DNA of 64,000 nt, from the NCBI GenBank assembly GCA_017652345.1, contig JAGCBE010000103.1, positions 62,001 to 126,000 of the forward strand. Reading direction: 5' to 3'. Source of the stretch: Methanobrevibacter sp. (GTDB lineage Archaea > Methanobacteriota > Methanobacteria > Methanobacteriales > Methanobacteriaceae). The position numbers were made by a program, and so were the translations under genes. The notes beneath the pieces are model-generated. The model worked only from the letters and a program-made list of their open reading frames with translations. It had not been told where the DNA came from and made no database searches. Below, piece after piece: positions 39,841 through 47,215 of this stretch. Position 1 is the first letter of the stretch; every line of letters starts with the position of its first letter.

Positions 39841-40398
39841 CTAAAATGCGTATACAACCATTATTTTATCGTTATAATCAAATTTTTGATGTAGATTATA
39901 AACTCTACAAGCTTCATAATTAAACTGCCAATTATTATATGGAGGGAAATTCCAGCCTCCTGGTTCATTTTTAATAGCAGTTTTAAGATATCGTTCTTCT
40001 TCATCAATCTGACTTCTTAATTCTTTAAGACTGAGTTTTTCCTCATCTGTTAATTCTTTTTTACTCTTACTTAATATTTTATCAAGAGCAGTATTAAACT
40101 CACTAATATATTTTATCCATATTTTTTGCATAGCATAGCTTAAATGCAGTAATATTTTATCATCATTAATAACAAAGAATTCTGTATCATCATTTGAAAA
40201 ATCAACTGTTTTATTTTCATATAAAAGATTATAAATATCTTCTGTGTTCTTCCAGTATAATTTTCCTAACTCAAGAATTTGAGTAGCGTTATCTCGCATA
40301 AAATTTGTTTTTTCATATCCTTCTAAAGTATTAGCCTTTTTTACTAATTCATCATATTTACTTTTTTCAATATAACCAACATAATGTCTATATCCCAT
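39841..40398 (-). CDS. Hypothetical protein (MGYRHYVGY)
   Basis: 185 residues behind AGGAGG. MGYRHYVGYIEKSKYDEL resembles the N-terminal pattern of phage proteins starting MGxRxYVG. The rest is helical, with EEDIYNLLYEN, DEEKLSLKELRSQIDEEERY and a Trp/Asn-rich end (GWNFPPYNNWQFNYEA). Function unknown. Confidence 0.68.
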   Translation of the reverse strand: MGYRHYVGYIEKSKYDELVKKANTLEGYEKTNFMRDNATQILELGKLYWKNTEDIYNLLYENKTVDFSNDDTEFFVINDDKILLHLSYAMQKIWIKYISEFNTALDKILSKSKKELTDEEKLSLKELRSQIDEEERYLKTAIKNEPGGWNFPPYNNWQFNYEACRVYNLHQKFDYNDKIMVVYAF

Positions 40399-40399
40399 A

Positions 40400-40648
40400 T
40401 TATTCCTCCTCTTTGTTTAATGTAATATGTAAATAAGGTATGATTTTATCGTTTTCGATTCTATACATAGGCTTAATTCCCTTAACATAATAGTCTAATA
40501 AGAAATCATGTGAACCACCATAAGTACCGCTTGGTTTATAAGTTTTTCCATCATACCAAAATTCACAATCTCTATCCATTAGATCTAGGATTGTTACGCC
40601 GTGTTTTCCTAAATCACTATATTCTTTCAATTTTCTGAATTTATTCAT
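40400..40648 (-). CDS. Hypothetical protein
   Basis: 82 residues behind AGGAGG. GVTILDLMDRDCEFWYDGKT, then PSGTYGGSHDFLLDYYV; one base from its neighbour. No family recognised. Confidence 0.64.
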   Translation of the reverse strand: MNKFRKLKEYSDLGKHGVTILDLMDRDCEFWYDGKTYKPSGTYGGSHDFLLDYYVKGIKPMYRIENDKIIPYLHITLNKEEE

Positions 40649-40650
40649 CT

Positions 40651-41061
40651 CTATTCCTCCTTATTTTCTTTTAACCACCATGTCTTTTTGTAGTCTTTAA
40701 GTAATACATATCCATTATTTATAAAATTGAAATACCAACCTAATTCTTCATTTTTATAAGTTAGTCTGCATTTAAAGTTAGTCATTTCATCATAAATATT
40801 TTCAATATAGATACCATTCATTAAAGCCTTAAACACTACCTCTAACGGACAATTCAAATCTTTTTTTAGCTGTTTATATTTAGCAATTTCCTTTTCATTT
40901 TCTTGTGCCTTTAGCAACGCTTGTTTCAATACAAAATAATTAGCGGTTATTATATTGCTTAAATCGTCTTCATATCTTGCTAAAACAGGTTCTAACAAAG
41001 GCGTTATAGTTTTATCTAATACTTCTAACGCTTCTAATGCTCCTTCTAATTTTTTATTCAT
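40651..41061 (-). CDS. Paralogous family protein A (copy 4, opposite strand)
   Basis: 136 residues. LEGALEALEVLDKTITPLLE, VLKQALLKAQENEKEI and PLEVVFKALMNGIYIENIYDE correspond to ALQRLEAID, KQALLKAQEQE and LKIVFEKNVQVNNLK of the genes at 13074 and 13535. It lies 27 kb away on the other strand, so this family has spread to both transcription blocks. Function unknown. Confidence 0.7.
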   Translation of the reverse strand: MNKKLEGALEALEVLDKTITPLLEPVLARYEDDLSNIITANYFVLKQALLKAQENEKEIAKYKQLKKDLNCPLEVVFKALMNGIYIENIYDEMTNFKCRLTYKNEELGWYFNFINNGYVLLKDYKKTWWLKENKEE

Positions 41062-41339
41062 GGTTTTATCACCCCCTCTTTTATTTTTTTCAAATCAACT
41101 AAGTCATATTCTACAAATTTTATAGTGGCTACTATCTCATCTTTGTAAGGATTGCTATATGGCATCAGTTCTTCATATATTACCGTGCATTCGTAGAAAT
41201 TTGTCGAAACACGAGGCAAATTGTCTACGTCCATGACTTGAATTACCACATCATTTTTATCGATAAATTTGAACTTTCCATATTGATAATGCTGTTCCGA
41301 GATAAAAACACCTGATAATTCACGCTGTATTACTTTCAT
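41058..41339 (-). CDS. Hypothetical beta-rich protein
   Basis: 93 residues behind AAGGAGG. Strands VIQRELSGVFISEQ, KFKFIDKNDVVIQVMDVDNL and VATIKFVEYDLVDL. The start codon overlaps the stop of a mini reading frame (41336-41383). Function unknown. Confidence 0.65.
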   Translation of the reverse strand: MKVIQRELSGVFISEQHYQYGKFKFIDKNDVVIQVMDVDNLPRVSTNFYECTVIYEELMPYSNPYKDEIVATIKFVEYDLVDLKKIKEGVIKP

Positions 41340-41383
41340 AGCTTTTCCTCCTTTTTTACCATATTTTTTAATTCTTTTTCCAT
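41336..41383 (-). CDS. Mini reading frame, 15 residues, possible coupling leader
   Basis: MEKELKNMVKKEEKL with GGAGG 9 bases before its ATG. Its TGA overlaps the ATG of the next gene (ATGA), and it contains that gene's ribosome site. It fills the only gap here and may serve translational coupling. Confidence 0.35.
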   Translation of the reverse strand: MEKELKNMVKKEEKL

Positions 41384-41384
41384 C

Positions 41385-41693
41385 TTACTCTACCTCCACT
41401 ATTTCTAAGCCATATCTTTTAGCAATTTCTTTTTCGATATAGCATCCATTGTAGCCATCCACATTTTTCTTACAAACCAATATATCGCACTGAGAAAGTA
41501 ATTCTATTGATTTACCCAAGTACCATATAGCCTCATTGTTTGTTTCATAAGGTGGTTTATCTTCAACAATAGTATTGATAAACTGTATATCATCAAATTT
41601 TTTAATAGCTTTTGATTTCATAGCTAAAATATCACCTTCAATCTCATATTTAGACCTATTCTTCATAGGCACACTAATAAATGCTGTTTTCAT
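41385..41693 (-). CDS. DUF4406-like protein (deoxyribosyltransferase-type fold)
   Basis: 102 residues from ATG 41693. TAFISVPMKNRSKYEIEGDI opens the domain. ELLSQCDILVCKKNVDGYNG, then CYIEKEIAKRYGLEIVEVE, closes it. This layout is that of DUF4406, related to nucleoside 2-deoxyribosyltransferases. It may handle nucleotides, but the catalytic residues are not confirmed. Confidence 0.72.
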   Translation of the reverse strand: MKTAFISVPMKNRSKYEIEGDILAMKSKAIKKFDDIQFINTIVEDKPPYETNNEAIWYLGKSIELLSQCDILVCKKNVDGYNGCYIEKEIAKRYGLEIVEVE

Positions 41694-41694
41694 A

Positions 41695-41973
41695 TTACTC
41701 ACTCTTATCCTTTCCTAAGTTTTTTATTTTCTTAACTTTTACAAGTTTATATTGATATGCATTATCTTCCTCACTAATTAAGCAATTAGTTCTTGAAGAA
41801 TATGGTGTATTACCCGATACACTAGCATAATGATAATAAAATCTGTCTAATTTTTCTCCAAACATATTTCTTGCAGTTTTTCCATCATCTTTTGCAATAC
41901 ACACTCTAGGTGCTTCTTCACCTTTGCCTGCAACGATATAAATTGTCCCATTTTTATCTTTAAATATTTTCAT
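41695..41973 (-). CDS. Hypothetical protein
   Basis: 92 residues behind AAGGAGG. IFKDKNGTIYIVAGKGEEAP suggests a beta hairpin start; YHYASVSGNTPYSSRTNCLI in the middle; basic C-terminus. Function unknown. Confidence 0.64.
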   Translation of the reverse strand: MKIFKDKNGTIYIVAGKGEEAPRVCIAKDDGKTARNMFGEKLDRFYYHYASVSGNTPYSSRTNCLISEEDNAYQYKLVKVKKIKNLGKDKSE

Positions 41974-41987
41974 ATAATTATTCCTCC

Positions 41988-42242
41988 TTATTTTTCTAAA
42001 ACATTTTCATCAAAAATACTCTTAATTTCAGGGTCATTCACAGAAGCACAGTTATAAGAGACTTTGCCTCTTCCTTCGATGTTTATACCTTCGACAACGT
42101 ATTCATCGCCATCCCATTTGACAACATCGCCGATATCGAATTTGAGATCAACGTTGTCTAACGCATGACATCTTTTAGGCTCAATTGTTTCGTTGTAGTA
42201 ATATTGACATCCTACACAATTATATTTTCTAAAGCAGCTCAT
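41988..42242 (-). CDS. Small Cys-rich putative zinc-binding protein
   Basis: 84 residues. FRKYNCVGCQYYYNETIEPK then RCHALDN gives CxxC...C within the first 25 residues, enough for a small metal site. A beta-rich part follows (FDIGDVVKWDGDEYVVEGIN), like a small barrel. Function unknown. Confidence 0.65.
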   Translation of the reverse strand: MSCFRKYNCVGCQYYYNETIEPKRCHALDNVDLKFDIGDVVKWDGDEYVVEGINIEGRGKVSYNCASVNDPEIKSIFDENVLEK

Positions 42243-42245
42243 ATG

Positions 42246-42470
42246 TTATTCCTCCTTTATACTATCTACATCATATTCTGATGTATCCACAATTTCATCA
42301 TCTGTTGATTCATTGTCATCATCTGTGATATAAGTTACAGATAATGAATAATCATTTTCTACCTTGATGTTTATTTCATCACCAAGACACAAGATACCGT
42401 TGCCAAGATTGCTGATGATTTCACCAGCTTCATATCCTTCGTTGACTGTCCATGTAAAAATTCTTTTCAT
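42246..42470 (-). CDS. Hypothetical acidic beta-rich protein
   Basis: 74 residues behind AAGGAGG. IFTWTVNEGYEAGEIISNLG and EINIKVENDYSLSVTYITDD, then an acidic tail. Function unknown. Confidence 0.63.
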   Translation of the reverse strand: MKRIFTWTVNEGYEAGEIISNLGNGILCLGDEINIKVENDYSLSVTYITDDDNESTDDEIVDTSEYDVDSIKEE

Positions 42471-42471
42471 A

Positions 42472-43182
42472 TTATTGTCCTCCTTCTTTTTCTTTTATTT
42501 TATCTATTAATTCTCCAACTTTTAAAGCTGTTTCAGTTATTTCACCTTTACCCCATAAATGAGTAGCAGTTATATATGCAAAAGTACTTTTAGAAATTAC
42601 TAATAAATTATTTAAATTGCAATTTTTAAAATTTCCATCCTTATACTTTATACGTTGGTCTGGTTTGACTATTATTCCGTTTTGTTTTAAAACGTACGAA
42701 GATAATTTTTCATAATTATCAAACTCATTAATCACTCGATTATTTTTAGTTTTTATATAGAGTACGCCACCATTCTGACGAATATATCCTATAGGAAATT
42801 GCTTTTTCTTGCTAATAAAACAAGAATTACTTACTGTATTCTTATTTTTTAAAATACCCAACTCTCTTGCTTTGTGTTTTATAGAAGATAAGCTTCTATT
42901 ATTTCCAAATTTTTGACAAAAAGCTTTATAAAACTTAGAATTTGATAAAACAGAGAAGTGTTGAAGTATAAATGTAATTTCTTCTTTACTCCACCAATAT
43001 TTTGGTTTAATCAAACCTAATTTATTTTTATTTGTTGTTACGCTTTTTATAGCAATTACTGTTCTTGTTTCATTAAATTTTTTATTAAATTGTTTAGATA
43101 ACTCAGGTGCACCTCGATATTTAGCATAGTTATCTTTCAACCATTGTAATTGTTCTTCTGTGTAAGGTTTATGTGATTTCAT
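42472..43182 (-). CDS. HNH-type phage protein, likely degenerate, with two Myb-like repeats
   Basis: 236 residues from ATG 43182 behind AGGTGA. Two SANT/Myb-like helical repeats (YTEEQLQWLKDNYAKYRGAP near 8 and WSKEEITFILQHFSVL near 65) precede a C-terminal HNH-like part (PIGYIRQNGG, then RIKYKDGNFKNCNLNNLLVI). In active family members His residues precede KDGN and occur in the HNH core; none is present here, so nuclease activity is doubtful. It is a possible former homing endonuclease now acting as a DNA-binding protein. Confidence 0.65.
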   Translation of the reverse strand: MKSHKPYTEEQLQWLKDNYAKYRGAPELSKQFNKKFNETRTVIAIKSVTTNKNKLGLIKPKYWWSKEEITFILQHFSVLSNSKFYKAFCQKFGNNRSLSSIKHKARELGILKNKNTVSNSCFISKKKQFPIGYIRQNGGVLYIKTKNNRVINEFDNYEKLSSYVLKQNGIIVKPDQRIKYKDGNFKNCNLNNLLVISKSTFAYITATHLWGKGEITETALKVGELIDKIKEKEGGQ

Positions 43183-43183
43183 A

Positions 43184-43390
43184 TCATTCACCTATTAATT
43201 TATCAATACGTTTTGTTGAACATATTTTATCAGCTCTTAGAACAATATCTGCATTGTTAATCATTTGTTTAGCTAAGCTAGAAATAGCTTTGCTTCTTTC
43301 TAAATCACTTGGTTTTAAAACATTACTTCTGTTGCTTAATAACTCTGTTTCTTTTCCTAAAATTTCTTGTAATTCAATTAATGTTTTCAT
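43184..43390 (-). CDS. Hypothetical helical protein
   Basis: 68 residues behind AGGAGG. Entirely helical (LIELQEILGKETELLSNRSN). One base before the HNH-like gene. Function unknown. Confidence 0.63.
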   Translation of the reverse strand: MKTLIELQEILGKETELLSNRSNVLKPSDLERSKAISSLAKQMINNADIVLRADKICSTKRIDKLIGE

Positions 43391-43391
43391 A

Positions 43392-43607
43392 TTATTTTCC
43401 TCCTATATTTCCTAATAATTTTATACCTAACAGTTCTTCTGCTGTTTCAGCTTTTTCAATTACTTCATATTCATAGAAGTAATCACCAGATGTTGTTGCG
43501 TAAACACCAACAACATTGTTGTCATCCCATGTATCATCACATGGGTTAAGTTGCTCACAACTCATGTAAGCAACCTTGAAATACCCTTTTTGTGTTTCAA
43601 TATACAT
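43392..43607 (-). CDS. Hypothetical protein
   Basis: 71 residues from ATG 43607 behind GGAGGT. YIETQKGYFKVAYMSCEQLN and YATTSGDYFYEYEVIEKAET; beta-rich with aromatic residues. Function unknown. Confidence 0.62.
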   Translation of the reverse strand: MYIETQKGYFKVAYMSCEQLNPCDDTWDDNNVVGVYATTSGDYFYEYEVIEKAETAEELLGIKLLGNIGGK

Positions 43608-43609
43608 TT

Positions 43610-44047
43610 TTAATACCTCCAATCATAATAGTCATCAGGATCAGGATCTGGCTCTGAACGATATTCATCGATGTTATCATTGACATATTCAACGAACTTT
43701 TCGTCGGCCTCCTCTTTCATTTCTTCAAGAGCTTTTTCAAACTCTTCTTCTGTTATATCTAACTGGTCAAAAAGTTTCTCAAGAAATTCTTCTTTTGAAA
43801 CCTCATCATATTGATAAAGAAACTTAATTTCAGGATCACTATGACCATCGCAGGAATATCCTGCTGGTTCATAACAAACCATAGTGCTACCATAAGGGAC
43901 ATCTGTTCCTTCATCGTACGAAAGGGTTACATCTACATCTTCATAATCAAATACTATGTTAAAATCGTCTTCAGTGTCCATTAACATAAATTCATATCTT
44001 TTATCTTCCCAATCTACTAAATCATATTTTACTTTCTTTTCTTCCAT
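43610..44047 (-). CDS. Hypothetical acidic protein, first gene of the long leftward array
   Basis: 145 residues from ATG 44047 behind GGAGGA. Very acidic (EEEFEKALEEMKEEADEKFV, then PDPDPDDYYDW), with a beta-rich first half (YDLVDWEDKRYEFMLMDTED). Such charge could mimic DNA, but there is no family match. A possible promoter lies upstream. Confidence 0.67.
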   Translation of the reverse strand: MEEKKVKYDLVDWEDKRYEFMLMDTEDDFNIVFDYEDVDVTLSYDEGTDVPYGSTMVCYEPAGYSCDGHSDPEIKFLYQYDEVSKEEFLEKLFDQLDITEEEFEKALEEMKEEADEKFVEYVNDNIDEYRSEPDPDPDDYYDWRY

Positions 44048-44076
44048 ATATTTATCCTCCAATTTTGACCGCTTTT

Positions 44077-44106
44077 TTACAGAAATTTCACCGCGGTTTT
44101 TGTCAA
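44077..44106 (-). promoter_or_regulatory. Possible promoter with internal palindrome for the long leftward array
   Basis: Minus strand TTGACA (complement 44101-44106), 18 bases, weak CTGTAA (complement 44077-44082). ACCGCGGT (44090-44097) is an 8-bp palindrome in the spacer, unusual in this AT-rich genome and a likely operator. Confidence 0.45.
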
Positions 44107-44155
44107 ATTTCCAACTTTTGAAAAATACATTTTCATTTTTTTGCGCGCTTTTTAC

Positions 44156-44299
44156 TTATTGAAACGCGCATTTGCTAACTTGTAAAATTACCTGTGCTGA
44201 CAAATGGTTTACTGCTCTTGTTAAAGAATTACTGTTCTCTGAAGAATTCATCTCTTCCATTTGAAATAACTCTTCTTTTTTATGGTTCACCATCACCAT
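44156..44299 (-). CDS. Doubtful small protein (47 aa)
   Basis: Starts MVMVNHKKEELFQMEEMNSS, ending VSKCAFQ. No clear ribosome site, although a 10-codon frame with a good site (AAGAAGGTG) ends just before it and could couple. This is the only open frame in 44048-44445, which otherwise holds a terminator-like hairpin. Confidence 0.3.
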   Translation of the reverse strand: MVMVNHKKEELFQMEEMNSSENSNSLTRAVNHLSAQVILQVSKCAFQ

Positions 44300-44350
44300 A
44301 TTGTTTCATCGGCACTACTCATCATTAATCACCTTCTTTCTTGGGGTCGT

Positions 44351-44395
44351 AGCACCCATTCAAAAGGACGAGGCCGAAACCTCATCCTCTTTATA
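44351..44395 (-). terminator. Terminator-like hairpin, shared element copy 1
   Basis: Minus strand GGATGAGG pairs with CCTCGTCC around a TTTCGG loop, followed by TTTTG. The flanks CATTCAAAAGGACGAG and CATCCTCTTTATAT recur almost exactly at 45948-45986, so it is a repeated cassette. Confidence 0.6.
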
Positions 44396-44416
44396 TCGAT
44401 GTTACAACTTATATTA

Positions 44417-44447
44417 CAAAAAAAGGAATGTGTTCACGTTCCTTTTT
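44417..44447 (-). terminator. Strong intrinsic terminator
   Basis: Long stem of AAAAAGGAA and a few more pairs against TTCCTTTTT on the minus strand, starting at the stop codon of the next gene, with a run of seven Ts. Confidence 0.8.
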
Positions 44448-44952
44448 AGTTAATTTTAACTTTTGCAAATACCTTTCTTTTATTTGCTAGTGTTAGTATG
44501 TCTCCAATTTCCGTATTTAGATATAATTGTCTATCACATCTATATGTTATAGTTCCATTATGATTATCAAGCTTACTTAGAAACAACTTATACTCTGTAT
44601 ACCCTCCATGAGATTTAACTGAACCGCATGTAAGTCCATTATAACTAGTTCCAATAAAAGTATTAGATTCTGGTATTGTTTTCTCGCACTTATCAACCAC
44701 CATATATTTAACTTTATTATATAGTTCATCCTGTAGTGTATATCCTAAATTTATTAATCTTTTTGTAAATTTAGTTTTATTCCAAAATTGCTGTATCTCA
44801 TCAAAAGGAATTGTCTTATTTTCTAATAGCTCTTTGAATCTACTTTGTTCATTTTTATTTACCGAATGTATTAATAAAAGAATTAATGCTGTCATTATAA
44901 ATGTTACTACAAATACTATTGCAATTATTCCAAGTATTGCAAGTGCTCCCAT
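44446..44952 (-). CDS. Membrane-anchored hypothetical protein
   Basis: 168 residues behind AGGAGG. The N-terminal helix LAILGIIAIVFVVTFIMTAL and following LILLLIHS (about 4-32) span the membrane. The remainder is soluble (helices near 35-85, then beta strands TYRCDRQLYLNTEIGDIL). It follows the lipoprotein gene in the same direction. Both would sit at the cell surface or membrane. Function unknown. Confidence 0.72.
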   Translation of the reverse strand: MGALAILGIIAIVFVVTFIMTALILLLIHSVNKNEQSRFKELLENKTIPFDEIQQFWNKTKFTKRLINLGYTLQDELYNKVKYMVVDKCEKTIPESNTFIGTSYNGLTCGSVKSHGGYTEYKLFLSKLDNHNGTITYRCDRQLYLNTEIGDILTLANKRKVFAKVKIN

Positions 44953-44967
44953 AGTCTATTCCTCCTA

Positions 44968-45399
44968 TTAATACTTTTCTATTTCATAACTACCGATGTT
45001 ATTATGTACTGTAAAATCATATTTAATAAAATTTAACTGTTGTTCTTCTGTTGATTCTGGGTCATTAACATAATATGTAGCTATAGTTATTGTAAAATAT
45101 TTATCGTATTGAATTAACTCTATACACTTAGTTCTGTTTTTAGTTTCAGTTCTATTTAATTCTACTACAGGCTTCCAAGAATCTGAACCTTGAGGTTTAT
45201 TCCAATAAACATCAATATATAAATACTCATTATCAACTTTTAAATAAACTGGAGTTAAGTTATATCTGTTTGTTTTATCATTATAAGTCTTTTTAACTAC
45301 TACCTGCTCACCTGTATTTGTATTAGATGTAGATGAACAACCACACAAACAAAACAACGATAAAATAACTGTGCTTATAATAAATAATATTTTCTTCAT
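44968..45399 (-). CDS. Lipoprotein, possible superinfection-exclusion type
   Basis: 143 residues from ATG 45399 behind AAAAGGAG. The signal peptide MKKILFIISTVILSLFCLCG has the lipobox LCGC, so Cys 21 is the likely lipidation site. A Ser/Thr linker (SSTSNTNTGE) and a beta-rich domain follow. Phage lipoproteins expressed early often block superinfection by other phages; that role is only inferred. It lies in a unit bounded by terminators on both sides. Confidence 0.78.
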   Translation of the reverse strand: MKKILFIISTVILSLFCLCGCSSTSNTNTGEQVVVKKTYNDKTNRYNLTPVYLKVDNEYLYIDVYWNKPQGSDSWKPVVELNRTETKNRTKCIELIQYDKYFTITIATYYVNDPESTEEQQLNFIKYDFTVHNNIGSYEIEKY

Positions 45400-45432
45400 A
45401 TTTTTTTTCTCCTTTTGCATTAATATTTAAAG

Positions 45433-45463
45433 AAAAGGCTAAAGATTTCTCTCTAGCCTTTTA
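45433..45463 (-). terminator. Intrinsic terminator after the basic small protein
   Basis: Minus strand AAAAGGCTA pairs with TTAGCCTTTT around an 11-base loop; a T-rich tail follows. Confidence 0.78.
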
Positions 45464-45466
45464 CAA

Positions 45467-45625
45467 CTAAAACTTATTTTTGTAATACAAAGATAAGTAA
45501 TTTGTCTTTCGTTCCTTCTTTTCAGAAGAAACTTTCTTTTGCTTGTCAGCACGCTTTTGGCTCTTGCGAGCTTTACGTGCCTCTGAGTCAAGACTTGCAA
45601 AATATGACATTCTGTATTCCTTCAT
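45467..45625 (-). CDS. Small very basic protein (52 aa)
   Basis: Starts MKEYRMSYFASLDSEARKAR, then KSQKRADKQKKVSSEKKERK. About 40 percent Lys/Arg, so probably nucleic-acid binding. ATG 45625 is behind AGGAGG, and the stop is followed at once by a terminator. Function unknown. Confidence 0.66.
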   Translation of the reverse strand: MKEYRMSYFASLDSEARKARKSQKRADKQKKVSSEKKERKTNYLSLYYKNKF

Positions 45626-45643
45626 CTCTAGTCTCCTCCTTTC

Positions 45644-45871
45644 CTAAATTTCTCTATAAAAATGATAAAGAGTATCAAACTCCTTATCATAAATAGCAGT
45701 TTCTCCTAAGGACAAGACAAACTGTCTTACTTCTTTAATGGTTAGGTCGTGATCCCAACCGAAATCCTCTTTCTGAGTGGAAACAAAGTACTTATGCTCT
45801 TTGCAAGCATCTCTGAAAAGATTTAAAATCTTTTCATCTTTAATATTTTTTTCATAAATTATAGTTTTCAT
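45644..45871 (-). CDS. Hypothetical protein
   Basis: 75 residues from ATG 45871, 8 bases after GAAGGG. A longer frame begins at ATG 45949, but that start has no ribosome site and lies in a palindromic repeat element. KNIKDEKILNLFRDACKEHK, then DFGWDHDLTIKEVRQFVLSL. Helical. Function unknown. Confidence 0.62.
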   Translation of the reverse strand: MKTIIYEKNIKDEKILNLFRDACKEHKYFVSTQKEDFGWDHDLTIKEVRQFVLSLGETAIYDKEFDTLYHFYREI

Positions 45872-45934
45872 ATTTTTTCCCTTCGCCATCGCCTGGTATA
45901 TGATTCCAGCTACCTGTCTATTCAGGATTTTAGA

Positions 45935-45989
45935 GTATTTAATACTCATTCAAAAGGACGAGATTTTACTCTCATCCTCTTTATATGAA
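45935..45989 (-). terminator. GAGTATTTAATACTC palindrome plus terminator hairpin, copy 2
   Basis: Palindrome GAGTATTTAATACTC (about 45935-45949) stands next to GGATGAGA/TCTCGTCC with a TTTT tail on the minus strand. The hairpin is nearly identical in its flanks to the one at 44351. It ends the gene at 45999 and may carry an operator for the gene at 45644. Confidence 0.6.
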
Positions 45990-45998
45990 TATTAAATT

Positions 45999-46256
45999 TT
46001 ACAACAATATGCAATTTAATTCACATACTGTTTTGACAATAGTGTCTGCAAGATTTTCGTCACTAACATTGTATTGACGCTTAATCCTGTCATCACAATT
46101 ATTGATATCAACAGTGTTACCATCTAGGGCAACTATCAGATAATCGTGTTTGCCAAAGATTCCAAACACATAATATTCTTCTTCTTTGACGATTTCACTA
46201 ACATCAAGACGACCTTTAATAATCGCGTTTACTTCATTATGTAATTTAGTAAACAT
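45999..46256 (-). CDS. Hypothetical protein
   Basis: 85 residues behind AAAGGAGG. FTKLHNEVNAIIKGRLDVSE opens a helix; EEYYVFGIFGKHDYLIVALD is a beta hairpin; the end is helical (LADTIVKTVCELNCILL). Function unknown. Single-gene unit. Confidence 0.66.
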   Translation of the reverse strand: MFTKLHNEVNAIIKGRLDVSEIVKEEEYYVFGIFGKHDYLIVALDGNTVDINNCDDRIKRQYNVSDENLADTIVKTVCELNCILL

Positions 46257-46288
46257 AGTTCGTTCCTCCTTTCCCCTTCACCCTTATG

Positions 46289-46311
46289 ATTATACTGGAC
46301 TTAGGACCAGT
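46289..46311 (-). promoter_or_regulatory. TATAAT box with overlapping near-palindrome
   Basis: Minus strand TATAAT (complement 46289-46294) beside ACTGGACTTAGGACCAGT (46294-46311), an imperfect palindrome. No good -35. Probably a regulated promoter for the gene at 45999. Confidence 0.45.
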
Positions 46312-46355
46312 GTGTGGGTTTAGGAAAGAAGGAGCCGAAGCCCCTTTCTTCCTAG
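46312..46355 (-). terminator. UUCG-capped terminator hairpin
   Basis: Minus strand GGAAGAAAGGGGC pairs with GCTCCTTCTTTCC around a TTCG loop, ending the gene at 46361. Confidence 0.68.
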
Positions 46356-46360
46356 ACTAA

Positions 46361-47092
46361 CTATATTTTAGCAAGTCTTACTTGTCTAGTTGAAGTATAG
46401 TCTTCACCAACGAAGACTTCAACTGCATCTCTATTTAAGACGCGGTCGATTTTGTATTCATTTAAATATCCACCTTCTTCTAAAGCAGATACAATCATAG
46501 AGTATTCAACTCTATCGTATAAGCTTCCTTGAATAGGTAGATAAAAATGATCACCATTAGTGTAGTATACATATACCTTAACGATTGAAACATTAGCAAC
46601 TCTTGCTGCTTCAGCCTCAGCCTCAGCTTGTGCCTTAACTGCTGCAGTATATTCAGCTTTGAAATCTTCAAATAATTTATTAGCAAGTAATGTTGCTTGC
46701 TCCATAACTTCGGCCTCATCAGCCTTAGCTATGTAACTATTTCTGATTTCAGTAATTGCTTGCTCTGTAGCCTCGGCATTTGCTTCAGCTACGTAAACAG
46801 TCTTATACTCCTCAAACATTTGAGTCGCCAAACTATTAACTTTTTCTTCGTCCACAACTGTGATAGGTTTTTCAACCTCTACGATTCTTTCTACTTCAAC
46901 TTCTTTGACAACGGTATTGTTGTCTCTGTTAAAGTAAACAATTGCAATGATTACTAACGCAATTGCAATTAACAACGCGCCAGCAAACTGTAGCATGTGA
47001 CATCTAATAAGAATTGACTTCTTAGTAGAAGTACGAATAGTTGTGTTCTTACGAACAACACGAGAAATATTATTATTTGTATCTTTCATCAT
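46361..47092 (-). CDS. Membrane-anchored coiled-coil protein
   Basis: 243 residues. Basic cytoplasmic N-terminus (about 1-30), one transmembrane helix (GALLIAIALVIIAIVYF, about 38-54), a Val/Glu-rich stretch (VVKEVEVERIVEVEKPITVV), a long Ala/Glu coiled coil (about 85-165), and a small outer beta domain (VKVYVYYTNGDHFYLPIQGS). Type II topology with the C-terminal domain outside the cell. It could act at the envelope, for example in exclusion or lysis control, but no family is recognised. Confidence 0.74.
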   Translation of the reverse strand: MMKDTNNNISRVVRKNTTIRTSTKKSILIRCHMLQFAGALLIAIALVIIAIVYFNRDNNTVVKEVEVERIVEVEKPITVVDEEKVNSLATQMFEEYKTVYVAEANAEATEQAITEIRNSYIAKADEAEVMEQATLLANKLFEDFKAEYTAAVKAQAEAEAEAARVANVSIVKVYVYYTNGDHFYLPIQGSLYDRVEYSMIVSALEEGGYLNEYKIDRVLNRDAVEVFVGEDYTSTRQVRLAKI

Positions 47093-47149
47093 GATTTTCC
47101 TTTCTCCTCTAACGGGCTAAGCTTCCATGATAAAAGCTCGGGAACCCGA

Positions 47150-47212
47150 ATCTGAGTATTAAATACTCATTCACAGAAACAACCGAAGTTGTTTCCGTTG
47201 TATCAATATTCA
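47150..47212 (-). terminator. Palindrome GAGTATTAAATACTC plus UUCG hairpin, copy 3
   Basis: GAGTATTAAATACTC (about 47153-47167) is followed in plus coordinates by GAAACAAC-cgaa-GTTGTTTC, which in leftward RNA is a UUCG-capped stem. It follows the stop of the sigma-region-4-like gene. Confidence 0.58.
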
Positions 47213-47215
47213 ATA

